From DATBRC01 sp036560485 (GTDB lineage Bacteria; Pseudomonadota; Gammaproteobacteria; Burkholderiales; Burkholderiaceae_D), in assembly GCA_036560485.1 (NCBI GenBank), contig DATBRC010000067.1, forward strand, positions 1-64,000: a DNA stretch of 64,000 nucleotides, read 5' to 3'. This document shows, in pieces, positions 8,034-16,836 of this stretch (its first letter is position 1; every line of letters starts with the position of its first letter). The position numbers and the translations under genes are program-made. Under the pieces are notes generated by a model. It had not been told where the DNA came from. It made no database searches and worked only from the letters and a program-made list of their open reading frames with translations.

Positions 8034-9338
8034 TTACAAGCGACCGCTTTCCTTGATATCGAGGTAGCGGTTGACCAACGCCATGCTGAGTTTTTCAGGC
8101 GTGATATCGATCAGGTGATCGGCGCGAATGCCGAGTCCTTTTATCGCATCCTGCCGTTGCTGCATATAATGCGCAGCCGATGCGGATCGCAACGCGTCGC
8201 CGAATTGATTGACCGGCGCAACGATGGCGGCATCCAGCGCCTTTTCGCGCAGGCTGGCGCACATGACCAGATGTTTCGTCGACAGCAGTTCGCACGCGGT
8301 ACGCAACGCACTGTCGTCCTCATCGCGCAAATTGGTAATCAGTACGACGAACGCACGCTTGTGCAGTTTGTTCAATAAATTACCGGCTGCTTCGGTATAG
8401 TCCGGCGCAACTTCGGTTGCCTGCAAGTCGTATATATTCGCCAGCAGCCGGTCGAGACCAATGCGGCCTTTGTGCGGAACGATCCAGCGCACCTCTCCGC
8501 CAAAGGTCATGAGACCGATTGCATCGCCTTGTTTCTGCGCCAGGAAGCCGAGTGTCAAGACAGCATTGAGCGCATGGTCGAAATGGGTCGCACCATCGTC
8601 CTTCGCCAGCATGCGGCGGCCGGTATCGAGCAGGAAGACCACTTGCTGGTCGCGTTCTTCCTGATACTCGCGCGTAATCGGTTTTTGCAAGCGTGCGGTC
8701 GCTTTCCAGTCGACCGCACGCTGACTGTCGCCGCGCCGGTATTCACGCAATTGGCGAAAGTCGGTGCCTTCACCGCGTTGCCGTTTGCGGATGAGGCCGG
8801 CGGTGCGCACGCGACGGTCGGTTGCAGTAAGAGTGTGGCCAAGCAGCTTGGAAAAATCGGGGAATACTTTCATCGCATTCTCCGGCCCGATGCGATGCAC
8901 GCGTTTCCAAAAGCCGAGCGGTGATGTAACACGCAGATGCGCGGCGCCAAAATGCGCATTGCCGCGCTGGTTGGGACGCAAGCGATAAGTGACAGAGATG
9001 AATTTTTCAGGCGCGATTTGTGTTGCGTGCGGCAAGCCTTCGAGTTCCCATGCGGTCGGATAATCGTCCATCAGTTCGATACGCAAACTGCGCGATCCTT
9101 CGTTGTGCATGGTGATGGTCACGGCGCTCCAGCTATCCACCGGCCATACGCCGGCGATCTGGCGTTCTATCCGTAATGCAGGCACGGTGCGCGACAGCCA
9201 CGCATCTGCACACGCGATCAGTGCGAGGGCCAAACCGCAACCGGACCAGATCGCGAAGAGGTCAGGCAGCTGGCCGGCAGCAAAGCCAAGTAGTGTCCAG
9301 AGAGCGACTGCATATAACAGTCGGCGAGATGGCGTCAT
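8034..9338 (-). CDS. DUF58 domain-containing protein
   Basis: A 434-residue membrane-anchored protein. Two hydrophobic stretches near the N-terminus (LLYAVALWTLLGFAAG and IWSGCGLALALIACADAWL) precede an extracytoplasmic-type beta domain. The DUF58 signature follows at about 195-215 (GTDFRQLREYRRGDSQRAVDWKA in two parts). The C-terminal half is von Willebrand A-like, starting VVFLLDTGRRM, where the metal-site motif is DTGRR rather than DxSxS. DUF58 genes regularly follow MoxR ATPases, which are thought to act as chaperones for such proteins. It is the last gene of the six-gene minus-strand cluster, 25 bases after moxR. Confidence 0.88.
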   Translation of the reverse strand: MTPSRRLLYAVALWTLLGFAAGQLPDLFAIWSGCGLALALIACADAWLSRTVPALRIERQIAGVWPVDSWSAVTITMHNEGSRSLRIELMDDYPTAWELEGLPHATQIAPEKFISVTYRLRPNQRGNAHFGAAHLRVTSPLGFWKRVHRIGPENAMKVFPDFSKLLGHTLTATDRRVRTAGLIRKRQRGEGTDFRQLREYRRGDSQRAVDWKATARLQKPITREYQEERDQQVVFLLDTGRRMLAKDDGATHFDHALNAVLTLGFLAQKQGDAIGLMTFGGEVRWIVPHKGRIGLDRLLANIYDLQATEVAPDYTEAAGNLLNKLHKRAFVVLITNLRDEDDSALRTACELLSTKHLVMCASLREKALDAAIVAPVNQFGDALRSASAAHYMQQRQDAIKGLGIRADHLIDITPEKLSMALVNRYLDIKESGRL

Positions 9339-9363
9339 TGGTTTAACAAGTGGTTAAAGAAAA

Positions 9364-10365
9364 CTAAGCACGAGGTGCCGGAATTTGTTCGAGCAAGCCG
9401 GCCAGAAGATTATCGCTGCTCAATCCATCCAACTCGCTTTCAGCGGACAACGCGACGCGATGCCGTAAAACAGGCAGGCAGGCGGATTTGATATCGTCGG
9501 GCGTGACATAATCGCGGCCTGCCATCAACGCCATCGCGCGTGCAATGCGAATCAGCGCGATGCTGCCGCGCGGTCCGGCGCCAATCGCAATGCCCGGCCA
9601 ATCGCGTGTGGCGCGCACCAGCCTGACCGCATAGGCCGCGACTGCATCATCGACAGTAATCTGGGCGACAAACTTTTGCAGTGCCACGACGTTTTCCGGC
9701 TTGACCAGCGTATTGACCTGCGACACTTCCAACTCGTCGCCGATGCGGTTGCGCGTTACCATTTGCAGCAATGCTGCTTCTTCTTTTTCAGTCGGGTAAT
9801 CGATACGTACCTTGATCAAGAAGCGATCGAGTTGCGCTTCGGGTAGCGGGTAGGTGCCTTCGCTTTCCAGCGGGTTTTGTGTGGCCAGTACCATGAACGG
9901 TGAGTTCAGCAGATGCGACTCGCCTTCAATCGTCACCTGCCGTTCTTGCATGACTTCCAGCAATGCAGATTGCGTCTTGGCCGGTGCGCGGTTAATTTCA
10001 TCGGCCAGCAAAAGATGCGTGAATACCGGTCCTTTGCGAACATTGAATACCTGGTTCTTCATGTCGAAGACTGAATGCCCTGTCACATCAGCAGGCATCA
10101 GGTCCGGTGTGAACTGGATGCGTGAGAAATTTCCGGAGAATGTTTTGGCAAGCGCTTTGACGAGCAGTGTTTTGCCAAGTCCCGGCACGCCTTCAATCAG
10201 GATATGTCCGCCTGCCATGCAGCATGCCAACACCTGGTCAACCGTTTGCTGCTGCCCCACCACTGCACGGCGGATTTCTTCGCGCATGCGCCGCACAATC
10301 TCTGCAGCTTGCTGCAGGCGTTCACTCCGTATATCGGTTGCAGTGCCAGACGTGTTATCGCTCAT
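9364..10365 (-). CDS. MoxR-family AAA+ ATPase
   Basis: A 333-residue AAA+ protein of the MoxR family, which remodels or inserts cofactors into partner proteins, often ones with von Willebrand A domains. Walker A is GVPGLGKT (59-66), Walker B lies in LLLADEINRAPAK (about 118-130), and sensor 1 is VLATQNPLESEGTYPLPEAQLDRF in two parts. The C-terminal lid carries GPRGSIALIRIARAMALM. The start overlaps the upstream DUF4350 stop by 11 bases. The neighbours (DUF58 and DUF4129 proteins) are the usual partners. The specific substrate is unknown. Confidence 0.93.
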   Translation of the reverse strand: MSDNTSGTATDIRSERLQQAAEIVRRMREEIRRAVVGQQQTVDQVLACCMAGGHILIEGVPGLGKTLLVKALAKTFSGNFSRIQFTPDLMPADVTGHSVFDMKNQVFNVRKGPVFTHLLLADEINRAPAKTQSALLEVMQERQVTIEGESHLLNSPFMVLATQNPLESEGTYPLPEAQLDRFLIKVRIDYPTEKEEAALLQMVTRNRIGDELEVSQVNTLVKPENVVALQKFVAQITVDDAVAAYAVRLVRATRDWPGIAIGAGPRGSIALIRIARAMALMAGRDYVTPDDIKSACLPVLRHRVALSAESELDGLSSDNLLAGLLEQIPAPRA

Positions 10366-11608
10366 AATGTTTCCTCAGTTGTTGGAGTATCTGAATTTGG
10401 CGGGTGAAATGAATTGGATATTCGGAGGCAGGCCGATGCAGCGCAAGTTCGATATCCGCGTTGGAAAGCTTGCAAACTTGCGACAGATGGGCGGCTTGCT
10501 CTTCGGGTAGCATGCGCAGCAGCGCCGGCGCCTTGCGCGATAATGTTTTGTTGATCGAGACGCGAGCGGCTGTAATAAGAATATTGCGTCCGCCCGGGAT
10601 TTTCCAAAGCCAGCGGCCGCTGGCATCGATATGTTCGATCAGCGAACGGCGTTCCAGATTGGGTTCAGGAAGTATCGGCCCAAAGCGGCGTACGGCAGTC
10701 CAGAACAGCAGCAGCACGCCGCAACCGAGACTGATGATGCCGTACTCGAAATACCACCATAGCGCCTGATACCAGGCAGGCATGTCAAGATGTTGAATGA
10801 TGAGAACATGCTTTGCATTGGGGTTGAGCGCCGCGAGTGACAGCAGCAATTCTGCATGATCGTAAGCGGCCAGATGATCGTTATCGAAGTAGTTGTTCGC
10901 CACGGCAGCGATGTGTCCCTTGCCCTCGGCAAAGACACGAACTGCTTCTTGATGTTCGTCGCCAAAGAGCGGGCTCGCACTATGTTCAGTGGATGCCAAT
11001 GCAACACGATCGATATCGAGCTGCAGCGCGTAGCCAGCATTGGGCAACGTAAATTGCGCCAGGCATGGCGGGAGCTTGGCTGCTTTGGGTGGCGGCGCTT
11101 CGTATGGTTCCGGCGCTGGTACTTTTGGGCGCCGCATCATGCTGACAAGTTCGACGCCGAGGCGCGAACTGATCGGATCGGCATCAAATGCATTGGCGTT
11201 TTTTTTATCGGCTGCAGGGCTGCTATTCTCCTGCACGCCGCAGGCAAGCTGATGAACGCGGCCAGACCATCTCGGACGGATAATCAACGTGTTGCCGCGC
11301 TTGACCCAGTTCAACAGCTGTTTACTTTGCTCGGGCGTCACGATGCCGCCATTCTCAGCCAGGATCAAGGTGCCGTCGGCTAACGATCCAAGCGATGCTT
11401 CGGCGAGCGTGCTCACATTGCCTACCACGTGCTGGTGTGCGGTCAATAGTCGCGTGGCTGCCAGCATCTGGTTTTCATGCGCTGCATCGGATTGTTGCGG
11501 CAGCGCTATCCAGCGTTTTTCCATGTAGGTAAACCACAGCCAGGTGCAACCGGCAATGATCAATGCGGCGAGCAAAAAATATAAAGCCTGACGTTGTTTG
11601 TAACTCAT
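10355..11608 (-). CDS. DUF4350 domain-containing membrane protein
   Basis: The 417 residues start at MSYKQRQALYFLLAALIIAG, an N-terminal anchor. An extracytoplasmic domain follows that contains HQHVVGNVSTLAEASLGSLADGTLILAENGG. A second membrane segment (IISLGCGVLLLFWTAV) then leads to a cytoplasmic tail ending in RQIQILQQLRKHYE. The domain resembles DUF4350, usually found between MoxR and DUF4129 genes. The ATG overlaps the upstream stop as ATGA. The frame is open 66 codons further upstream, but that part lies inside the preceding gene, so I reject it. Confidence 0.8.
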   Translation of the reverse strand: MSYKQRQALYFLLAALIIAGCTWLWFTYMEKRWIALPQQSDAAHENQMLAATRLLTAHQHVVGNVSTLAEASLGSLADGTLILAENGGIVTPEQSKQLLNWVKRGNTLIIRPRWSGRVHQLACGVQENSSPAADKKNANAFDADPISSRLGVELVSMMRRPKVPAPEPYEAPPPKAAKLPPCLAQFTLPNAGYALQLDIDRVALASTEHSASPLFGDEHQEAVRVFAEGKGHIAAVANNYFDNDHLAAYDHAELLLSLAALNPNAKHVLIIQHLDMPAWYQALWWYFEYGIISLGCGVLLLFWTAVRRFGPILPEPNLERRSLIEHIDASGRWLWKIPGGRNILITAARVSINKTLSRKAPALLRMLPEEQAAHLSQVCKLSNADIELALHRPASEYPIHFTRQIQILQQLRKHYER

Positions 11609-13209
11609 CGCGTCACCTGACCGGATGTCACGGATTTTCCGAATTGGCTTTGCCATTGCGTGCAGTGTGCCAATACCGTATCGGTATCCGGCCAGCGGCC
11701 GCCGTATGCGCCGCGCAGCCACAGGGTGGTGGCGGAAGTGACGATATCGAGTTTGGACAGGCTCAAGCGGTTTGTTGCGTTTGCTTGCCGGGCCAAACGC
11801 AGGCAATCCCCTTCGGTTGCGCCACGCGATATCAGTACTGCGTCTTCTTCAACCAGACGTGACAAGGTCGCACGATACAAAAGCGCCAGCGCAGCACGGT
11901 ACTGCTTTTGTTCCCATAGCAGGCGTACGGCGCCCGCAACATCATCCGGCAAGGTTTCAGGCCGGATATCGAGTCCGCCTACTTCGGTGGCTTTCTTTAA
12001 ACCTGGCCGTTTTGTCAGTGCATAAAATTTGCCTCGATAACGATACAGCAGCCAAGCGACCAGCATGATCGCACCCGCAATCAGCATTATCCGCAGGACA
12101 CCGGCCAGGAATAAAAAATCGGGTATCGAAGGAGTTTTTTTCGGCGGCGTATCTTCACGCCAATTTTTAAAAGACCACGTATTGATACAAATGTAGCCGC
12201 GCAAATCATCGGTCGCGAACAAGGTGGCGACCTCATTGCGCAGCCGCGTTTGCTCGGCACTTTGGTCCGGACCTCGTGCACTGGTCTGGTCTTTTTCCTT
12301 GTCTTGCAGCCATTTCGGCGCATCGCAGGTTTTTTGTACTGAGCTGCTCTCGGCTGCTTGAGCCGGAATCGGCTGATACAAGGACAGCGTCAATATCAGT
12401 ATCGCCGGCACCATCAGTGCAACCGCAACACGGGCTTTATTGGCAGTCGGAGGCGCTATTTGCCGCAGCATGATTTCAATGTCCCACGCTTCCAGCGTAG
12501 CGCGGCGGTTTAGGTATAGCGTGAAGCAACACGCTGTGTAAATCGGCCCGATAATTCCGCCTGCGATCGCATAACCAATAAACGTCACCACGATCGTCAT
12601 CAGCGGAGCGACCTTTGCGCCCGTGCCGAAGAAATAGGAAAACGGATTGATCGCATTTTCATGGCTCAGAAAAATGCCGATGAATGCAATAAAACCGAAT
12701 TGCAAAACCATTTCAAAGTGCGCGCAAATCACGCCGAACCATGAAGCGGATCGGCCTGTATTGTTGCTGCCGATAACCTTGCGACGGTCAGTTGCGACTG
12801 CACCCCGCGCACCTTCCAGTTGCCATATCGCTTGATACAAGCCGCGCCCCGGTACGAAAGGACGCCACCACGTCAGCAAGCGAAACCATCCGCCGCGCAA
12901 TTGTCCCGGCCATGCGCGCAGCGCTTGACGCCAGGTGACCGTTTCGCCGAATACCTGGCGCGACAAAATATACAAAGGGGCGCGTTCCAATAAAGGTTTG
13001 AGCCACCATGCCAGCATCAGCCACCAGGCAGCGGAATAGTTCGGCGTGAGATATGCCAATACGCTGCACACAGCGATCAGAGGCAGCCATAACGCAAGCC
13101 ACGCCAGATAAACATCTGCAGCATGCGGGCGCAGCAATGCGAAGCCAAGGTCAAGCGCTTGCGGGTTGGAGCGCGGACGCAAATCGAGTTGCAGTTTATC
13201 CAGTTGCAT
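11605..13209 (-). CDS. DUF4129 domain-containing membrane protein
   Basis: A 534-residue multi-spanning protein. The N-terminal half holds several membrane segments (for example VYLAWLALWLPLIAVCSVLAYL and FGFIAFIGIFL). An extracytoplasmic loop rich in charged residues follows, then another helix (GVLRIMLIAGAIMLVAWLLY). The C-terminal cytoplasmic DUF4129 region includes LLWEQKQYRAALALLYRATLSRLVEE and ends YGGRWPDTDTVLAHCTQW. DUF4129 is found at the C-terminus of some transglutaminase-like proteins, but no transglutaminase domain is seen here. The ATG at 13209 shares one base with the upstream TGA. An upstream in-frame codon at 13263 lies inside the SpoIIM gene. Confidence 0.8.
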   Translation of the reverse strand: MQLDKLQLDLRPRSNPQALDLGFALLRPHAADVYLAWLALWLPLIAVCSVLAYLTPNYSAAWWLMLAWWLKPLLERAPLYILSRQVFGETVTWRQALRAWPGQLRGGWFRLLTWWRPFVPGRGLYQAIWQLEGARGAVATDRRKVIGSNNTGRSASWFGVICAHFEMVLQFGFIAFIGIFLSHENAINPFSYFFGTGAKVAPLMTIVVTFIGYAIAGGIIGPIYTACCFTLYLNRRATLEAWDIEIMLRQIAPPTANKARVAVALMVPAILILTLSLYQPIPAQAAESSSVQKTCDAPKWLQDKEKDQTSARGPDQSAEQTRLRNEVATLFATDDLRGYICINTWSFKNWREDTPPKKTPSIPDFLFLAGVLRIMLIAGAIMLVAWLLYRYRGKFYALTKRPGLKKATEVGGLDIRPETLPDDVAGAVRLLWEQKQYRAALALLYRATLSRLVEEDAVLISRGATEGDCLRLARQANATNRLSLSKLDIVTSATTLWLRGAYGGRWPDTDTVLAHCTQWQSQFGKSVTSGQVTR

Positions 13210-14156
13210 CAGCGGCTGAACCTTCCTGCAAAGACAAAATAACTGATCACCATCAGCCAGCACAGGCTGCCGACGATGTATTTGACATCAATGGGTATCA
13301 CGCTGCTGGCCGACCAGAAACCTTCAAAGAACGCTGCCAATACGGTTAACAGTGCCGCACCGACGATGACAGGAAACATCCGCTGGCTCGCAGCAAGAAG
13401 CGCGTGCCGGCGGCTCAGCCGGCCCGGATGGATCAATGACAAACCCAACCGCATGCCGGCCACGCCCGACAACAACAGGCCGGTAATTTCAAAACTGGAA
13501 TGCGTAATGACGAACGACCAGAACGTGTCCCGTGTTGTGGCGTCCTTGCTCAACCAGCTGCCGACGACACCCAAATGCATGCCATTGAAAGTCAGGCTGA
13601 TCAGTGCAGGAATGCCGCCAAAGATGCCTCCGGCGAATGTGCGAAAACAGATCGAGACATTATTCCAGATATAGAATCCAAACATCATCATGTCGCCCGC
13701 ACTGCCGCCTCTTCCGATCTTGACTTGATTGGGCTGATACATCTTTTGCATATCACTGATTTGTTGCGGAGACATGAAACTGTATGCCCAGTGCGGTTTC
13801 AGCCATACGAGCAAACCGATAGCCAGCGCGACGCCCCAAAACGCGATCATGGCCAACAGCACGAGCCGCCATTCTTCACGTACCCGGGAAGGTATCTCAC
13901 GGGTCAGCCAGTCGCGCAGAGTGGCTGGCCGTTCAATTGCCGTTCCATATAAACGCCGGTGACAATCCATGACCAGTTTTTGCAAATAATCCGTGAGTGC
14001 CGGCGAGTAGCCGCGCTGGATAGAGAGCGCCAGGCTTTGGCATAGTCGCCGGTACAAAGCGGGCAGTGCTTCAGCATGCGTTGATTTTTCTTTCAGGACC
14101 GATTCAACATCCGCCCATAACTGCGCATGGCTGGTCTCGAATTGTTTTTGCTTCAT
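13209..14156 (-). CDS. SpoIIM-like (DUF95) membrane protein
   Basis: A 315-residue protein of the stage II sporulation protein M superfamily, which in non-sporulating bacteria accompanies MoxR/DUF58/RDD genes. The soluble N-terminal region is helical (residues 1-100). At least five membrane segments follow, including LVLLAMIAFWGVALAIGLLVW and ISYFVFAGRF at the end. The family region FAGGIFGGIPALISLTFNGMHLGVVGSWL and HSSFEITGLLLSGVAGMRLGL, with the HxxxE pairing, is clearly visible. It overlaps the RDD gene upstream as ATGA and the DUF4129 gene downstream by one base. Its role in this organism is unknown. Confidence 0.85.
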   Translation of the reverse strand: MKQKQFETSHAQLWADVESVLKEKSTHAEALPALYRRLCQSLALSIQRGYSPALTDYLQKLVMDCHRRLYGTAIERPATLRDWLTREIPSRVREEWRLVLLAMIAFWGVALAIGLLVWLKPHWAYSFMSPQQISDMQKMYQPNQVKIGRGGSAGDMMMFGFYIWNNVSICFRTFAGGIFGGIPALISLTFNGMHLGVVGSWLSKDATTRDTFWSFVITHSSFEITGLLLSGVAGMRLGLSLIHPGRLSRRHALLAASQRMFPVIVGAALLTVLAAFFEGFWSASSVIPIDVKYIVGSLCWLMVISYFVFAGRFSR

Positions 14157-14824
14157 TGCGTTAAACCTGCTGCGTAAGCGCGCAAGCGTTCCAGCGATGG
14201 TTCATCGGTCAATCCGGTCAGCGGCTCGGCAATCGTGCCTAGCTCGCACAAGCGATCGAACGGCAAGGTCTTTTCGCGCTCGAATAGTCCGCTCAATGCG
14301 CGTTGTTGATCCGGTGTAAGCGGGTAAGGCAGTGCAATCGGCGACACGCCGGTTGTTGCAACGCGTTGCGGCGATTTTTCATGATAAACCACTTGCGTGC
14401 CCGCCACGATATCGCCCAGACGCCTGAAGTGGGCGTCGAACAGCATGAACAACAAACCGGTGACATACATCATCGGTAAAAAGTCGGCGACCAGTAATAA
14501 ATTGCGCAGCGTCGATTCACGCCAGCCGACAGGTAAACCGTCGGCGCGCAATACCTCAATGCCGGCAGCCCGCTTGCCCAATGTCCTGCCGCTGAAATAG
14601 ACTTCGCAAATAATCGGATAGCCCCAAAAACTGACGAACAACAGCACCAGATAAACGCCATTGCCGAGCTTCGATCCAAGCAAGACCATGCCAAGCACGC
14701 CGATCGCAACCAGCCAAATTGAAAAATCAATGAGCCACGCCAATGCACGCGGCACAGCGCCTGCAGGCGTCAATAATAATCGCACGCCTTCTGGAGTAGT
14801 CAATGACAAGCGGCCGTCTAGCAC
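14153..14824 (-). CDS. RDD family membrane protein
   Basis: The 223-residue product carries the RDD domain, a small membrane module named for conserved Arg and Asp residues. PRALAWLIDFSIWLVAIGVLGMVLL contains the R..D pair in helix 1, and GRTLGKRAAGIEVLRADGLPVGWRES is the conserved loop. Later helices include LLLVADFLPMMYVTGLLFMLF. After the domain a soluble tail of about 70 residues contains GLTDEPSLERLRAYAAGL. This is the first gene of the coupled cluster down to DUF58. Its stop overlaps the next start as ATGA. Confidence 0.88.
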   Translation of the reverse strand: MLDGRLSLTTPEGVRLLLTPAGAVPRALAWLIDFSIWLVAIGVLGMVLLGSKLGNGVYLVLLFVSFWGYPIICEVYFSGRTLGKRAAGIEVLRADGLPVGWRESTLRNLLLVADFLPMMYVTGLLFMLFDAHFRRLGDIVAGTQVVYHEKSPQRVATTGVSPIALPYPLTPDQQRALSGLFEREKTLPFDRLCELGTIAEPLTGLTDEPSLERLRAYAAGLTQ

Positions 14825-14845
14825 GTGATGTCCTGTCGATTCAAG

Positions 14846-15358
14846 TCAGCCTTTGTTGACCTTTACAACTTTGGTCTTTGCAATCAAATCGTGGACGCAG
14901 CGGTGATCCGATCTGAAAATAAACAGGGGATCGATCATGGCTAAAATTTGACCGACGGCAGGGATCAAGCTGACGCAACTGATCGGCAAATACCTCAACA
15001 GGATGATTTTGGAAAATTGCGGTATGCCATTGTCCAAATCGGTAATCCGGATGCCGACGATTTTTTTTCCGACTGTCTGGCCATCGCGTTTCAGAAAATA
15101 ACCATGCACCAAAAGGAAAAAGACAAAGCCCATTGCCGTGAGGCCGAGCGTGAGCGCAAAAGGCGGTTTTAGCCCGGCCCTTGAGTAGTCGAAGACGCCG
15201 GTGAAATACATCAATGGACCGGAAAAAACCAGGCTGATGATTGCATCCAGAAGCACTGCCCCAAGACGTTGGCCTCGCGACGCAAGCTCAATGACTGACG
15301 CATCGTGTTGGATCGCAAGACTTGCTTCCGGCGGTAGATACGGATTGGTAGTATCCAT
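14846..15358 (-). CDS. RDD family membrane protein with NPYxxP N-terminus
   Basis: A second, shorter RDD protein (170 residues). RGQRLGAVLLDAIISLVF carries the R..D pair, and KRDGQTVGKKIVGIRITDLD is the conserved loop. Two more helices follow, ending DPLFIFRSDHRCVHDLIAKTKVVKV, the usual RDD closing motif. The N-terminus MDTTNPYLPPEASL shares the NPYxxP motif with the genes at 7410 and 15654. It lies 21 bases upstream of the cluster's first RDD gene on the same strand and may be cotranscribed with it. Confidence 0.85.
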   Translation of the reverse strand: MDTTNPYLPPEASLAIQHDASVIELASRGQRLGAVLLDAIISLVFSGPLMYFTGVFDYSRAGLKPPFALTLGLTAMGFVFFLLVHGYFLKRDGQTVGKKIVGIRITDLDNGIPQFSKIILLRYLPISCVSLIPAVGQILAMIDPLFIFRSDHRCVHDLIAKTKVVKVNKG

Positions 15359-15530
15359 TGCGTTGCCTTTCTTGTAGTGGATATTTTTAAGAGGCTGCGT
15401 TTGTAAATTGGTCGGGCCATCATTTTTTACATTTATCGGATATGGCGCCGAACAATATTAACCGGATTTATTGCATGCGTACAAACTGCAATTGATACGG
15501 GCATTGGCGGAGTGCTGCAAAAATGTGACT

Positions 15531-15580
15531 CATCCCATAAATATGGGATGGGCAGAATGGTGAAACGCAGATACCATCGG
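15531..15580 (+). promoter_or_regulatory. Palindrome-plus-minus-10 module, copy 1
   Basis: A 20-bp near-perfect palindrome, CATCCCATA-AA-TATGGGATG (15531-15550), is followed 20 bases later by ATACCATCGG (15571-15580). The same arrangement recurs at 49705-49754 with identical spacing, and a related one lies on the minus strand at 55810-55761. If ATACCAT is the -10 region, the palindrome would be centred near -41, as for an activator that replaces the -35 box. The gene starting at 15654 is 103 bases downstream. The regulator is not known. Confidence 0.6.
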
Positions 15581-15653
15581 CAATAGCGTGCAAGTTCGAT
15601 TGCGCTGTTTCGTCATCCGCACTGTGCGGCATTTCCATTTTTTACTCGAATCC

Positions 15654-16208
15654 ATGGACTCCAATCCTTACGCGCCGCCAACCAGCATCCTGATCGATCA
15701 TGCTGCACTGCAGTCATCCGAGACGAGTGCACCGGTTTTCTTCCCGGTTTCAGTCGTCAAATTACTGATCATGTCGCTTTGTACACTCGGTATGTACGAA
15801 TACTACTGGTTTTACAAAAACTGGAAAGCATATCGAAGCCATTCGATCGAAGACATTTCCCCATTTTGGCGCGCAATGTTCCCGCTATTTTTTTGTTATT
15901 CATTATTCGATCGGGTGAGAAAATACAACCCTGATTCGTCTGCAGCCAATCTGCTTGCCGGGCCGCTTGCTACAGCCTGGATCATTTCCTCGCTTTTATG
16001 GAAGCTGCCTAATGCTTACTGGTTAGTGACATTCATGAGCATACTGGCTTTACTCCCTGTGCAAGCGTCGATCAATGTCGTCAATCAAATTGCAGCACCG
16101 GCTCATGAACCGAACTCTCGTTTTACTGTATGGAATTGGATAGCGGTAGGGTTAGGCGGACCATTCTTGCTACTGGCTGTGTACGGTACGTTCATCACTT
16201 CAAAATGA
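15654..16208 (+). CDS. Small membrane protein (DUF4234-like) with NPYxxP N-terminus
   Basis: The 184 residues begin MDSNPYAPPTS. A hydrophobic segment with the aromatic run VKLLIMSLCTLGMYEYYWFYKNWK follows, typical of DUF4234-like membrane proteins. Two further hydrophobic regions lie around LAGPLATAWIISSLLWKL and WLVTFMSILALLPV, and the last helix is near the C-terminus (LLLAVYGTFI). I chose the ATG at 15654 because the NPYxxP motif sits right after it in all three proteins of this window; the longer frame from 15588 adds nothing recognisable. Expression is probably driven from the palindrome module at 15531. Function unknown. Confidence 0.7.
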   Translation: MDSNPYAPPTSILIDHAALQSSETSAPVFFPVSVVKLLIMSLCTLGMYEYYWFYKNWKAYRSHSIEDISPFWRAMFPLFFCYSLFDRVRKYNPDSSAANLLAGPLATAWIISSLLWKLPNAYWLVTFMSILALLPVQASINVVNQIAAPAHEPNSRFTVWNWIAVGLGGPFLLLAVYGTFITSK

Positions 16209-16253
16209 ACTGCACAATAGGAGAACCATTTATTGTTAACGACGGGGGCGATC

Positions 16254-16589
16254 ATGAAAATCAGGAACACTATTTTGTTTTTGCTTGCCTTTGCGCTCAC
16301 CAGTTGCGGAAAGCCGGTGCCATTGGAGAAAGCGGCTTATGTTGGAGAATGGCAAGCACAAGCCATGTATTTACTGATTACGCAAGACGGATCGGTTAGC
16401 TATAAGCGATTGAAAGGTGGCGTATCGACTTCCATAGACGCTCCGTTAAAAGAATTTGTCGGCGATACGTTTGAGGTAGGTGTTGGACCAATGGCGACGA
16501 AGTTTGTCATCAATAAGCCGCCATACCAAGAGGGTGACAAGTGGAAGATGGTTGTGGATGGAGTGGAGCTTACTAAAACACCGCAGTAA
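16254..16589 (+). CDS. Hypothetical small lipoprotein, 111 aa
   Basis: MKIRNTILFLLAFALTSCG is a lipoprotein signal with lipobox ALTSC and Cys18 as the lipidated residue. The mature part of about 94 residues (YVGEWQAQAMYLLITQDGSVSYKRLKGG) reads like a small beta-barrel or lipocalin-like fold: a G-E-W near the start, then alternating strands. I do not recognise a family. GGGGG lies six bases upstream of the ATG. A TTG at 16233 with its own AGGAG is in frame and would add seven residues. The gene follows the membrane-protein gene by 45 bases and may share its promoter. Confidence 0.68.
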   Translation: MKIRNTILFLLAFALTSCGKPVPLEKAAYVGEWQAQAMYLLITQDGSVSYKRLKGGVSTSIDAPLKEFVGDTFEVGVGPMATKFVINKPPYQEGDKWKMVVDGVELTKTPQ

Positions 16590-16836
16590 TGACCGCCATG
16601 ATTGCGGTCAAAAGCAATCAGCAGGATGGGTGTCTATTAAATTCATTGCTTTGTGATTGCGCTGGCATAACGTTTGCGGCATGCATGGCGCATATTTCTC
16701 TCGAAGGGGAACAAGAAATATAAATGAAGGCATCAACAGAATTTCAATGTGGCTGATGGAACTTCAATTTTTTATCTCCATCTAACGATGGCTGTCGATT
16801 TTCCCTGAGAAACGAACGGAGATAAGGAGCCACATC
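16590..16836. promoter_or_regulatory. Leader of the coiled-coil gene with an inverted repeat near the ribosome binding site
   Basis: TTATCTCC at 16772-16779 is exactly complementary to GGAGATAA at 16818-16825, immediately before AGGAGCC, the apparent ribosome binding site of the gene at 16837. A small inner hairpin (CCATC-TAAC-GATGG) lies in the loop. Pairing would draw the ribosome binding region into a structure, so translational control is possible. This is inference from pairing only. Confidence 0.35.
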
